64,000 nt of DNA from Nocardioidaceae bacterium (GCA_030447805.1 JAUJOE010000005.1:154231-218230), one strand, 5' to 3'. Counted from the stretch's first letter, positions 30,043 to 40,803 are shown. A program made the numbers and translations. Notes: generated by a model not told the origin, from the sequence alone.

Positions 30043-30822
30043 ATGGCACAGCCTGACCTGACCACCCCCGGTGCCCCCTGCTGGATCGACCTGATGAGCT
30101 CCGACCCCGACCGGGCTACGGAGTTCTACGGGCAGCTCTTCGGCTGGTCGGCCGAAGACGCAGGTGAGGAGTACGGCGGCTACCTCAACTTGAGCAAGGA
30201 CGGGCAGTACGTCGCCGGGTGCATGCGAAGCCAGCCCGACACCGGCCCACCCAACGTATGGTCGCTCTACCTCGTCACCGACGACGTGAACTCCACTGCC
30301 GATGCGGCCACGACGCACGGCAGTGAGGTTCTCGTCCCGGTCATGCAGGTGGCGGATGCAGGCAGAATGGCTGTCTTCAAGGACGCTGGTGGAGCGGCGA
30401 TTGGTGCGTGGCAGGCGGACACTTACAAGGGTTTCGACGTGATCGGGGAGCCTGGCACCCCGAACTGGTTCGAGCTGCACACCCGCGACTACGCGTCGTC
30501 GGTTGACTGGTACAAGAACGTGTTTGGCTGGGACGCTCACGTCATGAGCGACACCGACGAGTTCCGCTACACCACCTTGGGCGAGGGCGACTCAGCACTG
30601 GCCGGCATCATGGACGCGTCAGCGTTCCTGCCCCACGGCGTACCGGCGCACTGGAGCGTCTACTTCGGCGTCGAGGACGCGGACGCAGCGCTGGCGCGGA
30701 TCGAGGAGCTCGGCGGCTCGGTGATCGTTCCCGCCGAGACCACGCCGTACGGTCGGCTGGCCCAAGCCGCCGACCCGCTGGGGGCCATGTTCAAGATCGT
30801 CGACACCGCTAAGGTCGCCTAA
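30043..30822 (+). CDS. VOC-family protein with two glyoxalase-like domains
   Basis: Protein of 259 residues built from two vicinal-oxygen-chelate domains. The first begins [20 protein letters not shown] and the second [20 protein letters not shown], each followed by YG/KN-V-FGW ([22 protein letters not shown]). The second domain ends with the common [17 protein letters not shown]. This is the 27 kDa antigen Cfp30B-like actinobacterial type, with no assigned substrate. ATG preceded by GAAGGAG at a good distance. It appears to be a single-gene transcript. Confidence 0.9.
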   Translation: MAQPDLTTPGAPCWIDLMSSDPDRATEFYGQLFGWSAEDAGEEYGGYLNLSKDGQYVAGCMRSQPDTGPPNVWSLYLVTDDVNSTADAATTHGSEVLVPVMQVADAGRMAVFKDAGGAAIGAWQADTYKGFDVIGEPGTPNWFELHTRDYASSVDWYKNVFGWDAHVMSDTDEFRYTTLGEGDSALAGIMDASAFLPHGVPAHWSVYFGVEDADAALARIEELGGSVIVPAETTPYGRLAQAADPLGAMFKIVDTAKVA

Positions 30823-30898
30823 CTGCAGGTCGACGCTGGCAGCTCAGCAGTTGCGGGTCGACGCGTGTAGCCTCCCTTGAAGGAAACGGAGGCATTAG

Positions 30899-31066
30899 AT
30901 GCGGAAGCTTGCAAGCGTGGTCGCTGTGTTCGTGCTGGCGGTGCTGCCGGGTTGCGGCGGCGGCGATGACGTCGACGTCAACCCCGGTGGAGGTGACGGC
31001 GGCGTCGGCGAGGGCAACCCCGGTGAGGAAGAAGACGGCGGCGAAGAAGAGGACGACGGCTACTAG
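30899..31066 (+). CDS. small secreted lipoprotein, 55 residues
   Basis: Type II signal peptide [19 protein letters not shown] with a lipobox ending at Cys19. The remainder is a 36-residue Gly/Glu/Asp-rich acidic tail ([26 protein letters not shown]). The ATG follows GGAGGC. A mature lipid-anchored acidic peptide could bind cations or act as a cell-wall spacer; nothing more can be said from sequence. Confidence 0.75.
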   Translation: MRKLASVVAVFVLAVLPGCGGGDDVDVNPGGGDGGVGEGNPGEEEDGGEEEDDGY

Positions 31067-31074
31067 GCGCGCTG

Positions 31075-31821
31075 TCAACTGCGCAGGTACGACGCGCCGT
31101 TCACGTCGATGATCGTGCCGCTGGCGAAGCGCCTCGGCAGCCGCCAGCCAGACGACGGCCGACGCGACCTCCTCGGGATGTGCCACCCGCCCGAAGGGCG
31201 ACTGAGCCCTGATCGCGTCGCCCTCAGCCCCTTCGAGGGCGTGGCGCGCCATGTACGTATCCACGAATCCTGGCGCCACCGTGCCCACGGTGATGCCGTG
31301 CGGTGCTAGTGCCACCGCCATCGACTGACCGAACGCGTTCAGTCCCGCCTTCGACGCGCCGTACGCCGGCCCGTGCGGCTCGCCGCGGAACGCTCCCCTG
31401 CTCGACACGTTGACGACAGCCCCGCCACCCGCCTCGATGAGGTAAGGCACCGCGCAGAACGTTGCGTTGGCCGCACCCACCAGGTTGACGGCGAGCGTCC
31501 GGGCCCACGCTGCCTGCCAGTCGGCGTACGACGTGTCCGTCGGTGCGTGCATGGTGAAGACGCCGGCGTTGTTGACCAGTACGTCGAGCCCGCCGAGCCC
31601 TCTGCGGCCGCCTCGACCGCACGGCGTACCGCGTCGGCGTCACCCATGTCGGCCTGCACGAGCAGGTGCCCGTCACCGGTCAGCGACGCCAGCGTCTGCT
31701 CCGCCTCTTCGCGCGACGAGCCGTAGTGCACCGCCACCCGGTCACCGAGCGCCGCGAACGACGAGGCAATCGCCCGGCCGATGCCGCGCGAGGCGCCGGT
31801 CACCAACACCGCCCGGCTCAC
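31075..31821 (-). CDS. SDR-family oxidoreductase, two frame breaks
   Basis: Short-chain dehydrogenase of about 248 residues. The NAD(P) motif is [19 protein letters not shown]. The active site follows, with [10 protein letters not shown] and the catalytic YGASK in [19 protein letters not shown]; then [20 protein letters not shown]. The frame breaks near 31600 between GSAG and the NAG region, and near 31125, after which [18 protein letters not shown] gives the natural end at 31075. The GTG start overlaps the aminotransferase stop (GTGA), making it the third gene of a coupled trio. Substrate unknown; FabG-like. Confidence 0.85.
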
Positions 31822-33023
31822 GGGCACAGCTCCGCGACGCCCGCCACCAGCCGGTCGACGTCCTCGTCGTCGGTGTACGGCGCCAGCCCCGCCCGCACGG
31901 CGCCCGCTTCGCTCAGCCCCAGCCAACGAGCCGCCTCGATCGCGTAGAAGCTGCCAGCCGGCGCATTCACCCCGCGCGACGCCAGGTGCTCGTAGACCAG
32001 GCGCGGCGACGTACCCGTCACGGTGAACAGCGCCGTCGGTGTCCGCCGAGCGGGCTCGCCGATCAGCGAAACGCCGTCCAGCTTCCCCAGCCCGGCGAGG
32101 AGCTGAGCGAACAACCGGTCCTCCGACGCCTCAACCGCCGCCATGGAGGCCAGCACCCGCGCTCGCCGGTCGCCCTGCGCCGAAGGAGCCAGCCCGGCGA
32201 TGAAGTCCACCGCGGCAGTCGTGCCGGCCAGCAGCTCGTACGGCAAGGTGCCGAGCTCGAACCGCTCCGGCACCGCATCGCTCGACGGCAGCAGCTTGTC
32301 GGGGCGCAAGGCATCAAGCAGCGCCGGGTCACCCGCCAGCACTCCGAGGTGTGGCCCGAAGAACTTGTACGGCGAGCAGGCGAACAGGTCAGCGCCCAGC
32401 GCCACGACGTCGACCGGCGCGTGCGGTGTGAGGTGCACCCCGTCGACGTAGACCAGCGCGCCAACCGCGTGTGCGGCGGCCGCTATGCCAGCAACGTCCG
32501 GCCGAGTGCCCAACAAGTTGGAGGCGCCCGTGACAGCGACGACTCTGGTGTGCGCCGACAGCACCTCAGCCACGGCGCCGACCGGCAACTCGCCCGACTC
32601 GGCGTCGAACGCCGCCCAGCGCACGGTCGCCCCAGCCCCCTCGGCGGCTTGGACCCACGGGCGCACGTTGGCGTCGTGATCCAGCCGCGTCACCACCACC
32701 TCGTCACTCGCCCGCCACTGCTTCGCCAGCGCCCGCGACACGTCGTACGTCAGTTGCGTCATCGACCGGCCGAACACCACACCCTCGGGTTGGCAGCCCA
32801 GCAGGTCACTCATCGCGTTGCGGGCCGCGACCACTGCGTCCTCGGCCCGCCGCTCCGCCGCTGTCACCGACCCCCGGTTGGCCAGCCCGCCACTCAGGGT
32901 CTCGGCAACGGCCTGGGCAACAGCCGCAGGCACCTGCGAACCGCCGGGCCCGTCGAAGTGGGCAACCCCCAGGCTCAACGCCGGGAACGCCGCGCGCACC
33001 GCACCAACATCGAGACCCGTCAC
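31818..33023 (-). CDS. cysteine desulfurase-like class V aminotransferase
   Basis: PLP enzyme of about 401 residues in the cysteine-desulfurase-like family. It starts at the GTG giving VTGLDVGAVRAAFPALS. Key features: AHFDGPGGSQVP near the N-terminus, GRSMTQLTYDVSRALAKQW, the aspartate of YVDGVHLTPHAPVDV that contacts the PLP ring, and the Schiff-base lysine in LFACSPYKFFGPHLGVLAG. There is no clear catalytic Cys loop of IscS or SufS, so the physiological reaction is open. The start overlaps the chorismate mutase stop and its stop overlaps the SDR start, four bases each. Confidence 0.9.
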   Translation of the reverse strand: MTGLDVGAVRAAFPALSLGVAHFDGPGGSQVPAAVAQAVAETLSGGLANRGSVTAAERRAEDAVVAARNAMSDLLGCQPEGVVFGRSMTQLTYDVSRALAKQWRASDEVVVTRLDHDANVRPWVQAAEGAGATVRWAAFDAESGELPVGAVAEVLSAHTRVVAVTGASNLLGTRPDVAGIAAAAHAVGALVYVDGVHLTPHAPVDVVALGADLFACSPYKFFGPHLGVLAGDPALLDALRPDKLLPSSDAVPERFELGTLPYELLAGTTAAVDFIAGLAPSAQGDRRARVLASMAAVEASEDRLFAQLLAGLGKLDGVSLIGEPARRTPTALFTVTGTSPRLVYEHLASRGVNAPAGSFYAIEAARWLGLSEAGAVRAGLAPYTDDEDVDRLVAGVAELCP

Positions 33024-33343
33024 CGCGAGATCGCCTCGTGGTGGCGCAGCACCTCGGCGATGATGAAGTTCAGGAACTTCTCTGCGAACTCGGGGTCGAG
33101 TTTCGCCTCGGCCGCCAACCGGCGTAACCGATCGATCTGCTGGGCTTCTCGCTCCGGGTCGGCCGGCGGCATCCCGTTCGCTGCCTTCAGCACCCCTACC
33201 TCTTGAGTGCACTTGAACCGCTCGGCCAGCAGGTGCACGAGCGCCGCGTCGAGGTTGTCGATGCTGTCGCGAAGCCGCGCGAGCGCGACAAGAGCCGCCT
33301 TGTCACGGGGCGCAGAGCTAGCGGCGCGAGACTGACTTGACAC
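33020..33343 (-). CDS. chorismate mutase, AroQ type
   Basis: All-helical AroQ-type mutase of about 107 residues converting chorismate to prephenate. Recognisable parts: LARLRDSIDNLDAALVHLLA with the N-terminal Arg and Asp-Asn, AERFKCTQEVGVLK with the Lys pair, and DPEREAQQIDRLRRLA. I use the GTG at 33343 (VSSQSRAASSAP); an ATG frame begins 11 codons upstream. It is the free-standing secondary type found in actinobacteria, here the first gene of a translationally coupled set with an aminotransferase and SDR. Confidence 0.88.
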   Translation of the reverse strand: MSSQSRAASSAPRDKAALVALARLRDSIDNLDAALVHLLAERFKCTQEVGVLKAANGMPPADPEREAQQIDRLRRLAAEAKLDPEFAEKFLNFIIAEVLRHHEAISR

Positions 33344-33423
33344 AAAACAGGACTGTATCGGGGCGGTTCCCAGCACGCGGCATCGCTCACCGGCCGCTGA
33401 GAGTACGCAAGTAGGGTTCGGCC

Positions 33424-35712
33424 ATGCCGCTGCGCCGACTGGCGACGTCCGCTTGGATTCCGATGGTCGCCACGACCCTCGGCACCGCGGCGATCCTCCT
33501 GCACTCCGGCGTCTCTGGAGCCGATCTCGGCCGATACGGTCTCTACCTTGCCGGTGCTGTAGCGCTACCTGGCATCTTCATGTGGCGATTGCTGCTCGCT
33601 GGGTTCCACTCCGACGAGGATCGCCCGCCGACGTGGCTGGAAGACCTATCGCTGGGCACGATCTTCGGGTTCGGCCTCCAACTCCCCGTCTACCTGCTGG
33701 GCGTGTGGATCGGCGTACCGCTGTTGTTCCTGCTGCTGCCAGCCCTCGCTCTCGGGGTCGGCCTGGCCACGCCGCTCGGGCGGCGCGTGTGGGCACTCAG
33801 GACAGAAAAAATGGACATCCGGGCTAGCTGGGCGTTGGCGCTCGTGATCCTTTACGGGGTGGGATGGCTGGCTCGCAACTCGTTCGTCTTGCGGCCGCTC
33901 GCGTTGCCGCCGCACCGATCCCCCAGCATCGACGAGACGTTCCACCAGGCGCTGATCTCGGAGTTGATGCATCGATTCCCGCCGCAGATCCCATTCCTGC
34001 TTGGTACTCCGCTGGACTATCACTGGTTCGTCCACGCGCAACTCGCGGCGAGCTCCTGGGCGACCCGCATCCAGTCCGACGTGATGCTGCGGCAGATGTT
34101 GCCGGCGACGCTGCTCGCGCTGACCGTGCTGGGACTCGCGGCGGTGGCCTTGCGGCTGTCCGGTCGGCCGCTGGCCGCTGTCGTCGCCCCTGCCCTGCTG
34201 GTGGCAGGCGGCCTCTACTTGACCGGTCCCCACTACCCGGCATGGGTGTTCAACGAGTCGTTCCTGTCGAAACGGCTCGTCTCGAGCCCGTCCCAGGCCT
34301 ACGGGTTCATGATGGCGCTGCCAGCGATCCTGTTGATCCTCGAAGTACTGCGACCAGATCGCAAGGCCAGCCGGCTGACCTGGTTCGCGTTGGCTGTGAC
34401 GTTGTTCGCACTCGCCGGCGCCAAGGCGACGTTCATCCCGCTCTTCTTGTCCGGAGCTCTGGCGGTCTGGCTGCTACGGCTGGCCGTTGTGCGCACGCTC
34501 GATCGCACCGTCAGCGGCCTGCTTGTCCTGCTGGTTATCGTGGCGGCCTTCGCCCAGCTGGTGCTCTTCGGGGGTAACAGCGGCTCGCTCTCCTTCGAGC
34601 CCTTCATGACGGTCGAGAGCGCAATCGCCACCCAGCGGATCCAAGACACGCCTGTTGCACACATAGCCATGACAGTGAGCCTGCTCATCGGTTGGCTGCT
34701 GTACGGCGTCGGCGCCCTTGGGCTCAGCCGGCAGGGACGCTGGCGTGACCCACGGGCGGTGTGGATGCTCGCCTCGATCCCGCCGGGGATCGTGGTAGCG
34801 CTGGTCTTTTTCCGGTCGGGCTACAGCCAACTGTGGTTCCAGCGATCCACGGCGGAGCTTGTGGTGCTCCTCTCGGCCTGGGGCCTGTCCCATCTACTGC
34901 CCAACCCGCTGACGACACGTGCGGCGCTGCGGTTGGCGGCCATGGCCGCCACGGTAGGCCTGCTGGCGTACGCAGGTAGCAGCTACCTGGAGTCCGGAAA
35001 ACCTGACCTGGCGGTGGCTACCTTCCCTGAACTCATCTTCACGATCACCATGCCCGTAGCGATCGTCACGGTAGTCTTGCTGCTGCGTCGGGGCCACAAA
35101 CAAGACGCGCGAGTGCCGGCTCCTTCGTTGGCGGTTCTGGTGATTCTCGTCCTAGGCCTGGGGGCTGCCCATGTGTACGCCTTTGCCTACGACACCATCA
35201 CGCAACGAGCTGCGCCAGAGCGAGCCTATCCTCCGCTGTTCGCCGCCGGCGGCACGGCCGCGGCCACGTGGCTCGCGCATCACTCCTCGCCCGACGAGGT
35301 CGTTTCCACCAATGCGCACTGCCTCTACCGCAAGGGGTCGTGCGACAATCGCCACTTCTGGATCAGCGCCTTCACGGAGCGCAGAATCGTCATCGAGGGC
35401 TGGGGGTACACGGCCGCCACCAACGCCAGCGCTGAACCCGGACTCGCGAGCGCCACCCTGCCCGTTCCCTTCCCCAACCGGCTGGCGGTCAACGACGCAG
35501 CATTTCGACGGCCGTCCCCCGCCACGATCCGTCGTCTCGTCAGTAGGTACGACATCAGGTGGCTCTTCGTCAGCAAGGACTACCCCGTCGACTTGGCGGG
35601 CCTGTCCGATCTGACGGACATCGTGGACAAGAGATTCCACAACGCGAACTACGCGGTCTTCGAAGTGCTCACTGAGACACCACCCAGTTCCGACGTGTCC
35701 GGCACCGGATAG
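33424..35712 (+). CDS. polytopic membrane protein, GT-C glycosyltransferase-like
   Basis: Protein of 762 residues with about 13 membrane helices and a C-terminal extracytoplasmic domain of about 150 residues (from roughly residue 590, [20 protein letters not shown] onwards). The first large loop contains acidic residues and a HxF motif ([27 protein letters not shown]). This resembles polyprenyl-phosphate-dependent GT-C glycosyltransferases, though no family motif is decisive. It leads the plus-strand rmlA gene with a 35-base gap, in a surface-polysaccharide block. Possibly transfers a sugar on the outer face of the membrane. Confidence 0.7.
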   Translation: MPLRRLATSAWIPMVATTLGTAAILLHSGVSGADLGRYGLYLAGAVALPGIFMWRLLLAGFHSDEDRPPTWLEDLSLGTIFGFGLQLPVYLLGVWIGVPLLFLLLPALALGVGLATPLGRRVWALRTEKMDIRASWALALVILYGVGWLARNSFVLRPLALPPHRSPSIDETFHQALISELMHRFPPQIPFLLGTPLDYHWFVHAQLAASSWATRIQSDVMLRQMLPATLLALTVLGLAAVALRLSGRPLAAVVAPALLVAGGLYLTGPHYPAWVFNESFLSKRLVSSPSQAYGFMMALPAILLILEVLRPDRKASRLTWFALAVTLFALAGAKATFIPLFLSGALAVWLLRLAVVRTLDRTVSGLLVLLVIVAAFAQLVLFGGNSGSLSFEPFMTVESAIATQRIQDTPVAHIAMTVSLLIGWLLYGVGALGLSRQGRWRDPRAVWMLASIPPGIVVALVFFRSGYSQLWFQRSTAELVVLLSAWGLSHLLPNPLTTRAALRLAAMAATVGLLAYAGSSYLESGKPDLAVATFPELIFTITMPVAIVTVVLLLRRGHKQDARVPAPSLAVLVILVLGLGAAHVYAFAYDTITQRAAPERAYPPLFAAGGTAAATWLAHHSSPDEVVSTNAHCLYRKGSCDNRHFWISAFTERRIVIEGWGYTAATNASAEPGLASATLPVPFPNRLAVNDAAFRRPSPATIRRLVSRYDIRWLFVSKDYPVDLAGLSDLTDIVDKRFHNANYAVFEVLTETPPSSDVSGTG

Positions 35713-35747
35713 ACCGGTTCGAGCGGCATCGGCAATACTCGCGCCTC

Positions 35748-36647
35748 ATGCGAGGGATCATTTTGGCCGGTGGCGTCGGTTCGCGCCTGCATCCGATCAC
35801 GCTTGGGGTCAGCAAGCAATTATTGCCGGTGTACGACAAGCCGATGATCTACTACCCGTTGTCGACACTGCTGTTGGCCGGCATCCGCGACATCTTGGTG
35901 ATCACCACGCCGCAGGAGTCAGCATCCTTCGCGCGACTCCTCGGCGACGGGTCCCGTTTCGGCGTGTCGATCTCCTATGCGCAGCAGCCAGAGGCGAATG
36001 GGCTCGCGGAGGCGTTCCTCATCGGTGCAGACTTCATCGGGGACCAACGGTGCGCGCTCGTGCTCGGAGACAACATCTTCTACGGCCAGGGTCTCGGCTT
36101 GCAGCTACAGCGGTTCGCCGGCCTCGACGGAGCAGCAGTGTTCGCGTACTGGGTCGCGGACCCGCAGGCGTATGGCGTCGTGGAGTTCGACGAGTCGGGA
36201 CGGGCGCTCTCCCTGGAGGAGAAGCCCACAAGTCCACGAAGCAACTATGCGGTCCCTGGGCTTTACTTCTACGACAACGACGTTGTCGAGATCGCCCGCA
36301 GCTTGCGCCCCTCCGCTCGTGGGGAGCTCGAGATCACCGACGTGAATCGGACCTACCTCGACCGCGGCCTCCTGGCGGTCCAGGTACTGGCTCGTGGCAC
36401 CGCCTGGCTGGATACGGGAACATTCGACTCCCTCAACGACGCCAGCAACTTCATCCGCACCGTGGAGACCCGCCAGGGACTCAAGATCGGCTCTCCGGAG
36501 GAGGTGGCATGGCGGCAAGGGTTCCTCAGCGACGATGAGCTACGCCAGCGAGCCGAGGACATGCAGAAAAGCGGTTACGGCGACTACCTGCTCCGCCTGA
36601 TCGAGCAAGGAAGCCCAGGGGGCAACCGCTCCAGGCTGCCGGGCTGA
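35748..36647 (+). CDS. rfbA: glucose-1-phosphate thymidylyltransferase RmlA
   Basis: Makes dTDP-glucose from glucose-1-phosphate and dTTP, the entry to dTDP-deoxysugars. The N-terminal nucleotidyltransferase motif is [18 protein letters not shown], followed by [32 protein letters not shown] contains the metal-binding Asp, [20 protein letters not shown] is conserved, and [18 protein letters not shown] is near the C-terminus. Its 299-residue length is standard. It is convergent with rmlB, their stops 4 bases apart. Confidence 0.97.
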   Translation: MRGIILAGGVGSRLHPITLGVSKQLLPVYDKPMIYYPLSTLLLAGIRDILVITTPQESASFARLLGDGSRFGVSISYAQQPEANGLAEAFLIGADFIGDQRCALVLGDNIFYGQGLGLQLQRFAGLDGAAVFAYWVADPQAYGVVEFDESGRALSLEEKPTSPRSNYAVPGLYFYDNDVVEIARSLRPSARGELEITDVNRTYLDRGLLAVQVLARGTAWLDTGTFDSLNDASNFIRTVETRQGLKIGSPEEVAWRQGFLSDDELRQRAEDMQKSGYGDYLLRLIEQGSPGGNRSRLPG

Positions 36648-36651
36648 CTGC

Positions 36652-37641
36652 TCACGTGGTGAGCCGGGAGCGCTGCTTGAGCGGCCCCCACCACCCGCGC
36701 TGCTCGGCGTACCATTTCACTGTCTCGGCCAGCCCCACCTCGAAGTCGATCTGCGGGCGGTAGCCGAGTTCAGTGCGGATTTTGTCGGTCGCGACGCTGT
36801 AGCGGAGGTCGTGGCCTTTGCGGTCCTCCACCGGTACCACCCGGCTCCAGTCGGCGCCGCAGAGCTCCAGCAGCTTGGCCGTCAGCTCCCGGTTGCTCAA
36901 CTCGGTCCCCCCTCCGATGTTGTAGACCTCGCCCGGGCGGCCGTCCTCCAAGACGAGATGGACCGCGCGGCAGTGGTCGTCGACGTGCAACCAGTCCCGC
37001 ACGTTGGCGCCTTCGCCGTACAGCGGAACCGGGTCGCCGTCGATCAGGTTGGTAACGAACAGCGGGATGATTTTCTCGGGGAACTGGTAGGGGCCGTAGT
37101 TGTTGGAGCATCGCGTGACGCACACCGGAAGCTCGTGGGTGCGGAAGTAGGAGCGGGCGATCAGGTCACTCGCCGCCTTCGAGGCGGAGTACGGCGAGCT
37201 GGGATCCAGTGGCTGGTCCTCGTCCCAACTTCCGCTGGCGATCGACCCGTACACCTCGTCGGTTGACACGTGGACGAACTTTTGTACGCCGGCCTGCAAC
37301 GCTGCATCGAGCAGCGTCTGGGTGCCGACAACGTTGGTCATCACGAAGCCGGCCGCTCCACGGATCGACCGGTCCACGTGGCTTTCCGCAGCAAAGTGCA
37401 CAACGGCGTCCGCCTCGGCCATCAGCCCGTCAACGAGTCGGCGGTCGCAGATGTCGCCCTCGACGAAGCGAAACCGCTGGTCGTGGCTGACTGCGACGAG
37501 GTTCGTGAGGCTGCCGGCGTACGTCAGCTTGTCGAGAACCGTGACGTGCTCCGGTGCCCGGCGCCCCCACGCGGTATCGAGTACAACGCGCACGTAGTGG
37601 CTGCCGATGAACCCAGCACCCCCGGTGACCAGGATCCTCAC
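36652..37641 (-). CDS. rfbB: dTDP-glucose 4,6-dehydratase RmlB
   Basis: Extended-SDR enzyme that converts dTDP-glucose to dTDP-4-keto-6-deoxyglucose. The NAD motif is ILVTGGAGFIGSHYVRVVL. HFAAESHVDRSI and VHVSTDEVYGSI (with catalytic Asp-Glu) are followed by YSASKAASDLIARSYF with Tyr and Lys, then NNYGPYQFPEKIIPLFVTNL. I use the GTG at 37641 with GAGAGAAG just upstream. About 329 residues. Together with RmlA it supplies the substrate of the adjacent WecE-type transaminase; no rmlC or rmlD is in the window. Confidence 0.97.
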   Translation of the reverse strand: MRILVTGGAGFIGSHYVRVVLDTAWGRRAPEHVTVLDKLTYAGSLTNLVAVSHDQRFRFVEGDICDRRLVDGLMAEADAVVHFAAESHVDRSIRGAAGFVMTNVVGTQTLLDAALQAGVQKFVHVSTDEVYGSIASGSWDEDQPLDPSSPYSASKAASDLIARSYFRTHELPVCVTRCSNNYGPYQFPEKIIPLFVTNLIDGDPVPLYGEGANVRDWLHVDDHCRAVHLVLEDGRPGEVYNIGGGTELSNRELTAKLLELCGADWSRVVPVEDRKGHDLRYSVATDKIRTELGYRPQIDFEVGLAETVKWYAEQRGWWGPLKQRSRLTT

Positions 37642-37722
37642 GCTTGCTTCTCTCGCAGCGGCGGGGGTTGAGGTCGACACCCATGGTCTCCCTGTCAGTC
37701 ATGCACGCGCCGCGCAGCTCGG

Positions 37723-38900
37723 TCATGCCGCCCTCGACCTGAGCGCCCCGACGAACGCCTCAACCACTCGTTCGCTGTCGAGGGGGAGAGGCTGTTGAAG
37801 AAAGGTAGCCGCAACAGCCGCCCGCTGATGTCCTCGCTGACCGGGCAGTCGGTGGGCGCGGCCGCGAACCGTCGTCCCGCGTCGGAGCTGTGGAGGGGCA
37901 CGTAGTGGAACGTCGCTTGTATCCCCGCGGTTCGCAGATCTGACAGCACACCGTCGCGCGTATCGCGGTCCGGCAACAGCACGTAGAACATGTGGTAGGC
38001 GGGATCACAGTTGGTCGGCACTACCGGCAGTCTGAACCCTAAGTCGCCCGCGTGCGGGGCGAGCGCCCGTTGGTAGCGCTCGAACACGGCACGCCGCTTG
38101 CCCTGGATGGCATCGCGCTGCTCCAGCTGGCCCCACAAGTAGGCCGCCAGGATGTCGGCCAGTCCGAACGACGACCCAGTGTCCTTCCAGCTGTACTTGT
38201 CCACCTGACCCAGGAAGAAGGCTCGGCGGTTGGTGCCCTTGTCGTACAGCACGCGGGCCCTGTCGACGTCTTCTTCGGCGTTGAGGATCAGCGCGCCGCC
38301 TTCGCCGCAACCGAAGTTCTTGGTCTCGTGGAAGCTGAGCGTGGCGAACCTGCCGAGACTGCCGAGCGGGTGCCCGTTCCACCGCCCGTAGAGCCCGTGT
38401 GCGTTGTCCTCGACGACCGCGATGTCCGGCCAGTCGGTCAGTGCTTTGCGGATGCCGTCGATGTCGCACGCGACGCCCGCGTAATGCACGGGGACGACCG
38501 CACGCACGGTGTCATCGACCAGCGACCGAAGATGGTCCGGATCGAGACCCAGTGTCTCGGGCTCCACGTCGCAGAAGAGGATGCGCGCACCTTGGCGGAC
38601 GAAAGCAAGCGCGGTGGTGGTGAAGGTGAAGGACGGAACGATGACCGTGTCGCCCGGCTGCAGATCGAGCAGCATCGCCGAGAGTTCAAGCGCCGCCGTG
38701 CATGAGGTCGTCAGCAGCACCTCCTGAGCGCCGGTCTCCCGCTGCAGCTCTCCTCCCACACGTCGGGCGAACTGCCCGGAAGACGACATGTGGCCGCTCT
38801 CGACAGCCGCCCGCATGTACTCGAACTCCGCCCCTTCGACGGTTGCGCGGTTGAAGGGAATCGGCGGTGCTTCCGGCACGCTTGTCGCTACATCCGGCAC
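37723..38900 (-). CDS. wecE: dTDP-4-amino-4,6-dideoxygalactose transaminase (WecE type), one frameshift
   Basis: DegT/DnrJ/EryC1-family PLP enzyme of about 392 residues. It starts PPIPFNRATVEGAEFEYM. Features include GQFARRVGGELQRETGAQEV, TTSCTAALELSAMLL, the PLP-ring Asp region VVEDNAHGLYGRW and the Schiff-base Lys in LSFHETKNFGCGEGGALI, the sequence typical of WecE/RffA. It probably aminates C4 of dTDP-4-keto-6-deoxyglucose to give dTDP-Fuc4N. Near 37785 a C run is one base short; restoring it gives DSERVVEAFVGALRSRAA and a stop at 37723. Unrestored, the frame runs to 37695. It is immediately upstream of rmlB. Confidence 0.9.
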
Positions 38901-38948
38901 CGGCTCAGCCTACCTACCGGTGCTGACGCCCTGTTGGGCTCGCACCGG

Positions 38949-39695
38949 TCAGCTCACCGTCCAGGGCAGCTCCCGTCCAAGCCGATCGCGCAGCCGGGCG
39001 TCAAAGCTGCTGAAGTACGCGCGCAGCCGGCGTACGAGGTCGGCGTCGACTTGCGGCGCCGCCCCGGTGCTCCGGTTGATCGGGTGGCTCTCGTCGGGTG
39101 GTTGAAAGTCGGGGTCGACTCCGAGAACGCGGTAGAGATCGGCCGCCGTCTCCTCCTCGCCGCGACGTCCTCGAGGAACCGCACATGCACCGTGGGTGCG
39201 AACGCCGTGAGCCATGGCTCCAGGTACAGGACGTACCTGCCGCGTTCCAGATAGGCGTACGGCGAGACGGAAGACGCGTCACGGTCCCACGCTCTCGACC
39301 CAGACAGGTTCGCTTCGAGCGCCTCGGTGAGCGGCCGCTGCTCGAACCCGTTCGCGGTGCTGAACCGCCAATTCGACACCGCTCGGGCGACAGGGTCTCG
39401 TAGTTGCACGACGATCTCGGCGGGTCCCAGCACCGACGCGGCCCGCGTTGCAGCGGCCCCGTCCTCGAGATAGCTGGTGCTCTTCTCTCCGAGCACCGAC
39501 TCGTTCGTCGCGTGTGCGAAGTAGGTGGACCGGTACCAGTCCCGGCCCCGCCGGACAACCTCCGCCGACAAGAAGACCTTCGGCTCGGGCGCGCGCCGGC
39601 CGGGCCATGGTGATGTCAGGATGCGCATCGAGCAGCGCATGCAGGTACGTCGTGCCGCATCGCTGTCCACCAATGACGAGCAGGTGCCGGGTCAA
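38949..39695 (-). CDS. PAPS-dependent sulfotransferase, two frame breaks
   Basis: Sulfotransferase of about 248 residues that would sulfate a carbohydrate or lipid from PAPS. The 5'-phosphosulfate loop is LLVIGGQRCGTTYLHALLDA and the 3'-phosphate motif is VVQLRDPVARAVSNWRFS. The C-terminal part YRVLGVDPDFQPPDESHPIN is in another frame. The frame breaks near 39600, just after the PAPS loop, and near 39165. The TTG start overlaps the upstream GT2 stop (TTGA). A second, intact sulfotransferase lies at 62784-63659; the two are only distantly similar. Confidence 0.85.
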
Positions 39696-40714
39696 CCAGC
39701 GACTCGCTCGACCACGTGGTAAGTCTCGTGAGCGCTGACCGCGTTGAGGGTGCGCACGATGTACTCGCCAAGCATCGACAGCAGCGCAATCGTTACGCCG
39801 TTGAACACCGCCAGCAGCACGACCAACGTCGTCCACCCGGGTACCCGGGTGTCGAAGAAGAGACCGCGCACCAGATAGGCGAGCCCAATCCCGAAACTCA
39901 CGATCGAGATGAGGAAGCCACCGAGCGCGGCCATCCGCAACGGGAACAATGAGTAGCTGAACAAGATCGTCATGACCAAGCGGGTGGTTCGCAGCATGTT
40001 GTAGTGGCTTTTGCCGACCCGGCGGGGCTCGTGGCGTACTGGTACGTGGGAGCGGTTACTGGAGTAGAGCAGCGCCTGGCCGGTGATATAGGGATAGGCG
40101 GTGCGGGAGGCGCAGATCCGGTCGGCGACATCGCGCCGCATGATCCGGAAGTTCGACACCACCAGGCTCGGGGGCTGACCGAAGATGCGCCGGTTGATCA
40201 TGCCGATCACTTTGCTCCCCAGCCGCCGATGTGCGGCTGCCTGTTTGGTCTCGAACCGGCCGAAAACCACGTCTCGGCCCTTCATCGCTTCGTCGATGAG
40301 CACCCGTGCCTGGTCGGGGGGATTCTGCAGGTCGTCGTCCATGGTGATGACGTAGTCGCCCGTGGACTCACGCAATCCCGCGAGGTTGGCGCTGTGCTGA
40401 CCGTAGTTGCGCAGCAGGTTCAGCGCGACGACGTGCGGGTACGTCCGGGCCTTCTCGGCGATGATGTCCCAGCTGCCGTCGCTACTTCCGTCATTGACCA
40501 AGATCAGCTCGTAGGACAGCCGCTGCGCTTGGAACTCCGCCACGATGCTGTCGACGGTTTCGCCCACGATGCCGGCGCTGTTGTAGACCGGGACGACGAT
40601 GGAGTACGTGAAGGCATGTGGGTCGAGCAGGCGTTGCTCGGAGGCGTCCCGGAGCACCGGCGCGAGCGACGGCGAACCCCCGGGAGAGAAACCCTTCCGC
40701 ACCTCAGAACTCAT
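39692..40714 (-). CDS. GT2 polyprenyl-phosphate glycosyltransferase (ArnC/DPM1-like)
   Basis: Membrane glycosyltransferase of about 340 residues. The GT-A domain has SIVVPVYNSAGIVGETVDSI, LILVNDGSSDGSWDII and the DxD-type motif VITMDDDLQNPPDQ. Two C-terminal helices follow (MAALGGFLISIVSFGIGLAY and TTLVVLLAVFNGVTIALL). This is the layout of enzymes that load a sugar onto undecaprenyl phosphate for outer-face transfer, which would suit the GT-C-like protein at 33424. Start taken at MSSEVRKGFSPGG. Its stop overlaps the sulfotransferase start. Confidence 0.9.
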   Translation of the reverse strand: MSSEVRKGFSPGGSPSLAPVLRDASEQRLLDPHAFTYSIVVPVYNSAGIVGETVDSIVAEFQAQRLSYELILVNDGSSDGSWDIIAEKARTYPHVVALNLLRNYGQHSANLAGLRESTGDYVITMDDDLQNPPDQARVLIDEAMKGRDVVFGRFETKQAAAHRRLGSKVIGMINRRIFGQPPSLVVSNFRIMRRDVADRICASRTAYPYITGQALLYSSNRSHVPVRHEPRRVGKSHYNMLRTTRLVMTILFSYSLFPLRMAALGGFLISIVSFGIGLAYLVRGLFFDTRVPGWTTLVVLLAVFNGVTIALLSMLGEYIVRTLNAVSAHETYHVVERVAG

Positions 40715-40803
40715 GTCGTCGCCGATTTTATCCGACCATCCCAACCACCGCGCCTCGCAGACGGAGCCGGGGGTGGTGTGGTACCCGACTACTCTCCAAC
40801 GTC

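Noticed and set aside
31818-33023. SufS/IscS iron-sulfur cluster cysteine desulfurase
   Set aside because: PLP lysine is present but the catalytic Cys loop is not recognisable and no suf or isc genes are nearby.
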